Shown here one piece after another: positions 56,244 to 64,000 of a stretch of DNA of 64,000 nucleotides. The DNA is from Lobosporangium transversale (lineage: Eukaryota > Mortierellomycota > Mortierellomycetes > Mortierellales > Mortierellaceae). The notes beneath the pieces are model-generated. The model worked only from the letters and a program-made list of their open reading frames with translations. It searched no databases and had not been told where the DNA came from. The stretch spans positions 394,518 through 458,517 of the forward strand of contig NW_019029014.1 in the NCBI RefSeq assembly GCF_002105155.1. Direction: 5' to 3'. The translations under genes were made by a program, and so were the position numbers. Numbering within the stretch: position 1 is the first letter of the stretch; each line of letters begins with the position of its first letter.

Positions 56244-58220
56244 TCATGACGACGATGACTCGGGCTGTACATATTCTGATTTTGATCCGAACCCAGAACT
56301 CTCTCCTCCTTGACTGGAAGAAGGAGAAGTAGGAGAAGACACAAACATCTGAGGGACAGAGGCACTATGCTTGAGCATACTCTGTCCTACAGGGACCGTC
56401 AACGCTGCCACACGCTCAGCTCCTGATTGTAATATCAAAGAATGCCGGACAGAGGCCGACTTGGTCAAGGCAGCAGGATCGAAAACAGGTCCATTCTTAT
56501 TGCTGTTACTGATATGAGATGGCAGCGGAAGTGGTTGTGAGCGTAGTACGATGGGTGAATCCGCTCCGCTTTCATTATTAAGCCCTACAGGATCGTGGAT
56601 AAGTGAGTTGAGCGAGAGTGAAGGTCCTAGCATGACCACAGAATGTCTTGCTGAGGCCGATGATGGTGATGGTGACGGCTGTGGTGGGAGAGATACAGCA
56701 ATCATGGGAGTCATCGGCATAGTAGAGTTAAAAGGGGAGGAAGATGCTGGAGGTGGAGGAGCAGGTCTGGAACCAAGTTGTTGCATAGACGCGCTTTTGT
56801 GTAATGCGCTGTTAGTTGCCTGGTAATGATCATTCTGTCCATAATGATTACCGGCGCTAATGCGATTGCTGTTGCTGCTACCAGCCTGAGATCCATACTC
56901 GCGGGACAAGGCACTGTGAGACCGCGATATCCTTGGGTCGTGTCTTCCAGGCCCAGGCCCAGGTCGAAGTCTAGCTCCAGCTGCTGCTCTTGCAGTCTCG
57001 TCTGTTCTGATTTCGGGGATAGTTGCTGTGGCTGAGGGCGATCCCGTTCTGGTGTTCATCTCAATGGCCACACCTTCGGAACCGCTGTTGCCACTGGCGT
57101 TGTTTCTAAATGGATTCAAAAGCGAATTGTTGCTGACATGGCTCTGGTTGGATTGAGAGTAAGGTGGGAATCGAGGGGAAGGTAAAGGCGAAGGGGTGTT
57201 TGAGATCATTCCACTATCGTCCTGGCTCTGAAATATCATGGAGGATCTACCACCAGGACCACCATGGCTGCCATTGGTTGTTGGGCCTAATGCGGGCGAT
57301 GGTGTATAGTGTGCTCCTGTGAATTTTTGTGGATTTTGATTGATCGCACGGACGGAATCTCTGCTCATGAACGAATCACTTCCTTCTTGATCCATTCCAT
57401 TTAACCTGATATCATCTCCATGAAGTTCCGTAGCTTTGCCGGCTTTATTATTGATATTGCTATTGTTATTATTCTGCTTTTCATCCGAGCTTGGTTTGGA
57501 TCCATTTCCTCCTTCTTTACCATTACCACCACTACCGGCTGCCCACTTGAAGGTTTGTTTTGTCCAACCTGTTGTTGTCCTGACAATACAGCCAACCAAT
57601 GCCACAGCCACCACAGCAGCTACAGCCAACATAATGATCAATACTGGATCCAATCCTTTCTTTTGTGTACCGAATGGATCGTCTCCCAATGTGATGACAG
57701 GGGTTGAGCTGTCCAAGGGCGGTAAAGGTTTTCGATTCGAAGTAATGTGTGTACACACATGTCGATTCAGATCACAGCGTCCTGCATAACAAGGGACTGT
57801 TTCTGAACAATAATTCAAAAGGCAGCTTGGTTGTTGATTCTGATCCATCACACCATATTCATAATCTCGACAACTAGCAAATTCTCGTTTTGTATCAAAA
57901 TGACAACCTAATGTGTACATCCTCACGGGTGGTGGTGTTAATGTGATATAATGAGCTCCTCCTTCCTTCCCTTTCCCCTCCGCCTCTCCATCCTCGTTGT
58001 CGTCTTCTGCACGAGTATTGGATGATGAGCATTGACAGATTCGATCGACACATGGGATATTGGATGGACAAGGATTATCATCAGAACAGAATAAGAAGTC
58101 CTTGACACAGAATTGGTTGTCGTAAATCGATTGTGAAGGGTCACAATTGAGGGTTGAGTTTGGTTTGTCGGATGGTTCGTTGTCGGTATTATCGAGTAAT
58201 GGAAGCGTAAGTTTGACCAT
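56244..58220 (-). CDS. Cys-rich single-pass membrane protein, hypothetical
   Basis: Single open frame of 658 aa from a true ATG at 58220. Residues about 20-180 hold many Cys in short-spaced pairs (CVKDFLFCSDDNPCPSNIPC, CVDRICQCSSS, CSETVPCYAGRCDLNRHVC), suggesting a disulfide-rich extracellular domain. A hydrophobic segment, VLIIMLAVAAVVAVALVGCI, lies at about 195-215. The remaining 440 residues are Ser/Asn/Gly/Pro-rich and probably a disordered cytoplasmic tail, with repeated SRSHSAL, HKSASMQQL, KSASVRHSLIL and KHSASVPQM segments that look like related phosphorylation or binding motifs. No signal peptide is visible at the start, so an upstream exon or reverse-anchor topology is possible. The layout resembles surface receptors or wall sensors, but no family is recognised. 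Confidence 0.65.
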   Translation of the reverse strand: MVKLTLPLLDNTDNEPSDKPNSTLNCDPSQSIYDNQFCVKDFLFCSDDNPCPSNIPCVDRICQCSSSNTRAEDDNEDGEAEGKGKEGGAHYITLTPPPVRMYTLGCHFDTKREFASCRDYEYGVMDQNQQPSCLLNYCSETVPCYAGRCDLNRHVCTHITSNRKPLPPLDSSTPVITLGDDPFGTQKKGLDPVLIIMLAVAAVVAVALVGCIVRTTTGWTKQTFKWAAGSGGNGKEGGNGSKPSSDEKQNNNNSNINNKAGKATELHGDDIRLNGMDQEGSDSFMSRDSVRAINQNPQKFTGAHYTPSPALGPTTNGSHGGPGGRSSMIFQSQDDSGMISNTPSPLPSPRFPPYSQSNQSHVSNNSLLNPFRNNASGNSGSEGVAIEMNTRTGSPSATATIPEIRTDETARAAAGARLRPGPGPGRHDPRISRSHSALSREYGSQAGSSNSNRISAGNHYGQNDHYQATNSALHKSASMQQLGSRPAPPPPASSSPFNSTMPMTPMIAVSLPPQPSPSPSSASARHSVVMLGPSLSLNSLIHDPVGLNNESGADSPIVLRSQPLPLPSHISNSNKNGPVFDPAALTKSASVRHSLILQSGAERVAALTVPVGQSMLKHSASVPQMFVSSPTSPSSSQGGESSGFGSKSEYVQPESSSS

Positions 58221-58926
58221 GATTGAGAAAAAGGATTTTAAATGGGGTGGGGGGGGGGCGAAGATGAGAAGGGAAAGAAAGGGAGAGAGAGGAAAGTGGA
58301 TGGTTTTTATGCAAAGTGAAAAAAAAAAAAAAAAAAAAAAAGTGTGAGTAGAAAAGAAAAGAAAAGAAAAAAGATATTAGGTGGAAAGTGTGTCTATCTG
58401 TTGACTGAAGAGAAAAGAAAGAAAGGGGAGGAACATAAATATGGTGTCTGAATGAAAAAAAGAAAAAAAAATCCGGTGCCCTGATGCTCTGACACCTTTT
58501 TTTTTTTTTTCTTTTGTGTTACCAGAATTAAGGTAAAAGCTGAGAATAAATAATCGACAAAAAAGGGGAGGAGGAGAAAGGAAGGAAGGAAGGAAGGAGA
58601 GAAGGAAGTGAGAGGAAGTGAGAGAGAGGGTCGAGCTGTTAGGGAGAAGGATGATGATGGGGTCGATGATGAGGATGTGGTTGTTCGATTGTTCAGTATC
58701 TGGTCAGAGCGTTCAATGTTTATTTCTTTTCAAACATGTTTGAAATGAAAAACACGTTATATAATATATTTTATAATATTGTTATTACTGTATAATTATT
58801 ATTATTTCTTTTCGATTACTTTGCTTGACCAACAGAAGCGATGAAGAAAATAGAAAATAGAAAGAAAAAGAAAAAAAAAAAAAAAAAAAAGCGATAGAGT
58901 GGTTGAAGAATAAAGAAAAGAAGAAG

Positions 58927-58958
<32 letters not shown>

Positions 58959-59929
58959 AAGAGAAGAAGGCAACAGAGTTGGATGTGGTATATACTTTCT
59001 GCAATGAGGATTTGGCGTTAAATATCCCGTTCGAGCGGACTGAGTCTATAATTATCGACAGAAATATGACAGTGTCTATAAAAATATATTCATCTGGTTG
59101 ATATAATGGAGAGGTGCAGAAAAACGGCGGAAGAAATTGTAATATGAATTTGCATTATTGTTATATATATTAGCAATTTATGGGGTTTGCACTTTCTTTG
59201 TTCCCTACCTCTCCTCCTCCTCCTCCTCCTCCTCTTCCCGATCTTGACTGAAGGAGGCGTCGGCTAGAGATGTAAAAAAGTATATGTTATGCAGTTAGGT
59301 CTATCTACATCTTGTAAAAAAAAAAAGAAAGAAAGAAAGAAAAGTGTGAGCGATCTTTGTTATAAAGTTCTTTTTTGAAAAGCCCATGCCATATTTCCAT
59401 TCATCCATTGGGTGACATTCATGGCTCTTACTTCTTTTCTTTACTTTTCTTCCTTCTCTCCCCTTTGCTTTTCTTTCAATCCTTTCCTGTTATTTCCCCT
59501 TGCTTACTTGACAATTCGCTTTGACCAATACGGCTCATAACATGATCAAGAACAAAAAAATATATATAAAAAAAATAAATAATAACCTATAGAAAGTAAG
59601 TTCCAATCATTCTTTTCTTTTTTCTTCTCCCATCAATCATTTTTCCCCATCCTCATTTCCCATTCCCTCCCCCCCCTTTTTTTTTTCTTCTTTTTGTTTC
59701 CAAAATTGACATTCAACAATTCTCTTTGGCAATTCGCAGAATAGGACTTGTAAAAGAAAAAAAATAAAATAAAAAATAATAAAAAATAAAAGGAATAAAA
59801 AGGGTATTTTTATGCAGGATGGTTTTTTTTTTCTTACAAAAATAACTCGGCCACATTTCTTTCATTCCCTTTTTTATTTTAAAGTTTGAGAGCAATTAAG
59901 CGGATCAAAATCTTTTATATCCCCTGGCA

Positions 59930-59969
<40 letters not shown>

Positions 59970-60034
59970 TTCTTACTCTCTTCTCTTCTTCCTCCACATC
60001 ATGGAAGTAACAGTGTAGAACTGTACATGTAGTC

Positions 60035-60072
<38 letters not shown>

Positions 60073-60526
60073 ACAAAAACAAAAAGTATGGCTCCTTCAA
60101 TGGATCAAATATACATGTTCTACATTCATATATATTATATAAATAAACATATTGTAAGGCTCAATCAGGAACCAAGAGGAAAAATTCGACTCTGTCACCT
60201 TTGCCTGTTCTGTTATCCATTCATTGCCTGCTGCCTGTCAATAGGAAAAAAGGAAAAAGAAAAAAAGGAAAAAAAAAAAAGCCTTCATCGCTCCATTGGA
60301 TCTTCTTCCTATGCAATACATCATATGCTGTATATATATCATTCTTTTTTTTTTTTTTTTTTTTTTTTTGTTAGAGTCGTAATAAAGTATATAGTTTGTA
60401 TATATATATTATAATGATTTTTTTTTTTTGTCGACGTTGTTGTTGGCTGCAACTACATTTAACTATGAGTATTTCCAAGATTGATGGAAAGGTATTTACT
60501 TCATCCTTTTTTTTTTTTTTTTTTTT
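58221..60526. other. Long intergenic region rich in simple repeats
   Basis: No gene. Simple sequences: A-runs at 58319-58341, 58869-58890 and 58926-58956; (gaag)n at 58577-58610; (tcc)n at 59211-59235; (gaaa)n at about 59324-59342; (tc)n at 59935-59961; T-run then A-run at 60040-60072; T-runs at 60344-60369 and 60508-60528. Pyrimidine-rich leader sequence for the Cys-rich membrane gene lies at 58221-58320 on the minus strand. Confidence 0.6.
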
Positions 60527-61664
60527 TTATGATCCTCCTCTCAGACTTCCAATAAAGGATTTCCCACCCGAGCCTCCAAATGTCTTTGCGGCAGCAGATG
60601 CAAGAGTGATCCTAGGAGTACTTTGTGCTCTCTTCAATTTCGTAGGGTCAATGATCGTATGAGGGACTATAGGTGTAGTTGTTGTTGCTGATGACTTTAA
60701 TTTGGAAGAAAGAGGCAGTGAATTACTTGTTGCTGTTCCTGTCCCTGTACCTGAAGATGTTGGTGGCGTTGACAAAGTTAATCCATTTCCATTCGTAAAT
60801 GATGTATGATATGCAGAAGGAGAAGGAGGTGGTAATGCGTGATCGGGATTAACAACAGTAGTCGTTGTTGTTGTTGTGTAGTTAGTACCATTGTGATGAT
60901 TATTTCCATTGGTATAATAGTCATTCGACAATGATGTTGAGCCTGAACTAGTCCTAGAGGATAAAGTCGCAGCAGCTGCTGCTGCTGCTGCCCCTGCAAC
61001 CCCATTAGTGTAGACATACGATCCACTAGTGATCTTTTGTCCATTAAGCATGGAAGGATCCTGTATTTGAGTCGGACTCCGTGGACCTCCCGCACCATTG
61101 GATGACAACAGATGATGTTGAGTCATTATAGTCGGACTCTGTAATGACGATGATCCAGGGTTGTTGCTATTGCTACTATTATGACTACTGTTTCCACCAC
61201 CGAACAGAGAGCTGAAACCGCTGCCGCCACCATTTTGCTGTTGCTGTTGCTGATGCTGTTGTTGTTGTTGTTGCTTGTGCGCCAATTGTTGATGAATCAG
61301 CTCTTGTTGTTGTGTATGTGGTAGAAGTCCTCCATATTGATCCAAATCTGCAGGAGATAGTCCATTGGACATGTTGCCTCCATGACCATTTGTAAAAGAG
61401 GCTTGGATAGGACTCTTTAATGTGAAGGGCACTTGCTGCTGTGCCCAATGCATCGGTACAATAGTACTCATGTCAAGATCACGAGCCTGATAAAACAAAA
61501 CATATCCTGAGCCTAATTGTGAAGAGTCGCCAAAATATTTGTGGATGTCTGATTCATCAATCGTCTATACAATATAAATTATAGATAAAGATAAAGATAT
61601 AGATATAAGAAATGTTGATATTTTAAGCTTTTTTTTTTTTTTTTTTTTTTTCTTTTTCTCTTAA

Positions 61665-61735
<71 letters not shown>

Positions 61736-62364
61736 TACAACACACATACTTCAACATTTTCATCATCAAAGAGAAGCCATCGATCCTGATGCTTAACAAC
61801 AGCGACATAATGACCATGATGAGGTCCACTTCCAACATGGACTACAAATGCATTCAAATCATAGATCCTATCCGGATCCTCCATTTCGTCCACCGTGTTA
61901 AATAATCGAAGTTCCATTGGAAAAGAGACTCGGTACGATAGCTTTACATATTTTTGAAGTGCTTCCTGGTATTTGAATCGCTTGAGATGAAGTGATAGGA
62001 TATTAGGCAACACTTGGATCTTCATCCTATATTATAAATGACAACAAAAGAAAAAGTTTGTAAATCATTCACATTTTTTGAGGAAAGCTTCTTTTCTTCT
62101 TCTTCTTCTTCTTCTTCTTCTTCTTGCTCTGCTCCTCGTTCTTTTCTTTGTACCTCTTTTCAGCTTCCTGCAATCCACAGCATTCATCACAATAAAACTT
62201 GTCCTTATGGCAGAGCATTTCTGATGCTGAAAACTGTCTCAAGCAACTAGTCACAGAGGAATTCTGTTCAATATCTAATGAAAGATCCATAAAAGACTCT
62301 GCTCTGTTTGTGGTCTAAAAGTTTAAAAAAAAAAAAATAAAAAAAAAAGCATAATTAATACATA

Positions 62365-62412
<48 letters not shown>

Positions 62413-64000
62413 AGCACTGTACTACAAGCGTTGTGAGGAGTAGTGAGCCTATTTTGCAATTACCTTCTCACAGGTCAAACACTTGATTTCGTTCGTCAGT
62501 TGACCCTCAAACAATTTTTGAACCCACACTTTCTCTTTGGGTCTCGGTATAGTGCTCTCAGATTGAATTGAAGAATGATCACCAATAGACTCTCGTCCAT
62601 GATGATGAGTCGTGCCAATCGTGCCATTGATGCTATTGCCGCCCGAAGAAGCATTTGTATTGATATCTGCACCATTCACTTTGAGCCTGACTTCATCTCC
62701 TCCTGCCAACGTCATTGAGACCTCCTCAGTCGATCCTGATGAGCCCTTGGAAGATAATCCGCTGATTGATCCATTGCCACCACCACTACCATTTTGACCG
62801 TGACCATGACTGTGGCCGTAGGATCCATTTGTGATGAATGCTTTAGGCATGTTGTCCTCAAATTCCTTCTGAGACTTTTTGATATCAGCCTCAATATCTT
62901 CAGTGATGGCACTCATGATGAACATTAAAAACTCGTGTGCGTCCTGATGCATTGAACTCCTGAATAATTCTAAGAGCAGCATAAGGCAGACAAACAAGCA
63001 AATAAAAAAAAAAAGCAAAGTCAGTTTCCCATTTGTACGTATACAGTGCAACTGTTTGTATTCCTTTGTTCTCCTTCTTTCTCCTTCTTTTTGTAGAGGT
63101 TTTTTTTTTTTTTTTTTTTTTTTTTCCTTTTTTTTTTCTGCATTGAATCCCGTTACCATTTTCTTTCTTGACCTTGGCTACAAAAGCAGTGGGTGTAAAG
63201 TATTGAGTCTTTTTGGAATGATTTTGAATCCGTTGAAACAAATCCTGAAGACACAAGAACATGGATTCTTGTGGTGCTGAATCAGGATCGGGTCCACCTC
63301 CATTTGGTAACAAGACTCCAACAATGTTCCGTTGTTGTGGGGTTGCTGTAGAGGCAGAAGAAGAGGAGGTGAATGAAGAGGATGATACTGGCCCTGGAGT
63401 ACCACTGGCCCCTCCACTTGCACTGGAATCGCGATGGTGGTTATTATTATTACTATTATTACTATTATTGTTGTAGTTGTAATTATTATGATTATTGGTG
63501 CTGTTCCTACTGCTGCTGCTGTTTCCTGCGTTAGGGGTCATTGGTACTCCTGATGATGATGAGGACGAGTGCTGTGGAGCAAAGTATGAAGAAGGGGGTC
63601 CATTCGCAGTATTAGTGGTGGTACTACTGCTAGCACTATGGATGCTAAATGCTGGGGTTGTAGGACTGAGTGGATAATGTGAGACCATGGCGCCAGCACC
63701 TGTCTGATAGTTTAAGACACATTCTCGGAATGGTTTGCAATAATAAAGAGCTTGTAAGACTGAATTGCAGTAGCTGATGAAAGAGATAGAGATTGGAGAG
63801 ACGTTAAAATAAATAAATAAATAAATAAAAAAATAAAAAAATAAAAAAAAAGGAGGATGTTATATTATATCGCGGACTGGTTTTTTTTTTTTTTTTTTTT
63901 TTTTTTTCTTCCCTTGTCAAAGTCAGAGCAATTATCTACTTTTGCTTACCATGTGTTGCCAAACTGTTGTCCCCAAGAGAAGCATCGCATGTATTTGTAT
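60527..64000 (-). CDS. USP12/46-type ubiquitin carboxyl-terminal hydrolase (Ubp9/Ubp13/CreB-like), 5' end missing
   Basis: Cysteine protease removing ubiquitin; fungal relatives need WD40 partners. Six visible exons: 64000-63950, 63773-63157, 62969-62464, 62314-62154, 62026-61750 and 61564-60527, all joining in frame (about 880 aa). The Cys box [17 protein letters not shown] is split by an intron. A large Ser/Asn-rich insert follows (63680-63330), then [34 protein letters not shown] (QDAHEF box), another Gly/Ser/His insert, [21 protein letters not shown] (zinc finger Cys pairs), [15 protein letters not shown], the His box HHGHYVAVV and FDDENVE. The last exon adds [20 protein letters not shown], then 290 low-complexity residues with Gln runs, Ala runs and Asn/Thr tracts. 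The start codon lies beyond position 64000. Confidence 0.92.
61669..61735 (+). repeat. (AAC)n microsatellite in a USP intron
   Basis: About 22 uninterrupted AAC units, i.e. (GTT)n in the transcript, starting about 15 bases downstream of the donor at 61749. Next to it is a T-run (61630-61650). Confidence 0.95.
62364..62411. repeat. T-run followed by long A-run in a USP intron
   Basis: About 13 T then about 34 A in the intron 62315-62463, with the same T-to-A arrangement seen at 2629-2669 and 13937-13983. Confidence 0.85.

Noticed and set aside
58785-59004. Phe-rich ORFs on the minus strand
   Set aside because: Translations of poly-A/T runs without start context or homology.
61579-61838. Poly-Val and poly-Leu proteins
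   Set aside because: They are translations of the (AAC)n microsatellite running out of a USP exon into its intron.
1-64000. CRISPR arrays, operons, ribosome binding sites, prophage
   Set aside because: No regularly spaced identical repeats, no prokaryotic gene packing, and introns throughout.

Overview
This is a eukaryotic, intron-rich nuclear contig, almost certainly from an early-diverging fungus. Mucoromycota, and within it a Mortierella-like lineage, is my best guess; that is inferred from gene content and style, not from a search. The evidence is genes split by many 50-450 bp GT-AG introns, fungal-type proteins (Cdc25, an ABCC pump, Rpb9, Tim23, Pex10, methylcrotonyl-CoA carboxylase, arrestin-like adaptors, LPMO-like secreted enzymes, P450s, a Ubp9/13-USP12-type protease), AT-rich intergenic DNA and very many long poly(dA:dT) tracts. 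Gene models below were built by joining open frames at consensus splice sites; each joined model is in frame throughout.

Layout. 1-369: 3' end of an unknown + strand gene. 725-1541: decayed coding region (-). 2361-4891: Cdc25 phosphatase (-). 6375-12224: ABCC transporter (+), converging on a type II membrane glycosyltransferase-like gene (-, 12391-14119). 14963-15034: tRNA-Lys(CTT), followed by a repeat-rich stretch (about 15160-17280) with a SINE-like element. 17603-17798: possible tiny two-exon gene. 17981-18727: secreted hexapeptide-repeat protein with a bacterial pilus-tip/shufflon-like C-terminus, interrupted by one in-frame TGA. 19386-23638: two tandem arrestin-like genes. 24742-25845: LPMO-like protein. 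26449-29645: mitochondrial methylcrotonyl-CoA carboxylase alpha subunit (8 exons). 29957-30754: TLC-domain protein. 31792-32500: RPB9. 32501-36316: gene-poor, with two decayed copies of one gene. 36317-37156: second LPMO-like protein. 39562-41152: PEX10, divergent from TIM23 (41727-42649). 42920-44531: Alba-like domain protein. 45502-47488 and 51024-53002: tandem P450 paralogues, separated by a fresh-looking Tc1/mariner element (48584-50194). 53929-54877: large inverted repeat. 55519-55865: small membrane protein. 56244-58220: cysteine-rich single-pass membrane protein. 60527-64000: USP12/46-type deubiquitinase, 5' end beyond the window.

The genes form no operon or obvious cluster. Most are housekeeping (cell cycle, transcription, mitochondrial import, peroxisome biogenesis, leucine catabolism). 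Accessory content lies in the 15-18.7 kb, 32.5-36 kb and 45-55 kb zones, where mobile elements, decayed genes and recent duplications are concentrated. The most unusual item is the bacterial-looking gene at 17981-18727. The best evolutionary story is the P450 pair, whose near-identity is confined to two blocks, as expected from gene conversion.
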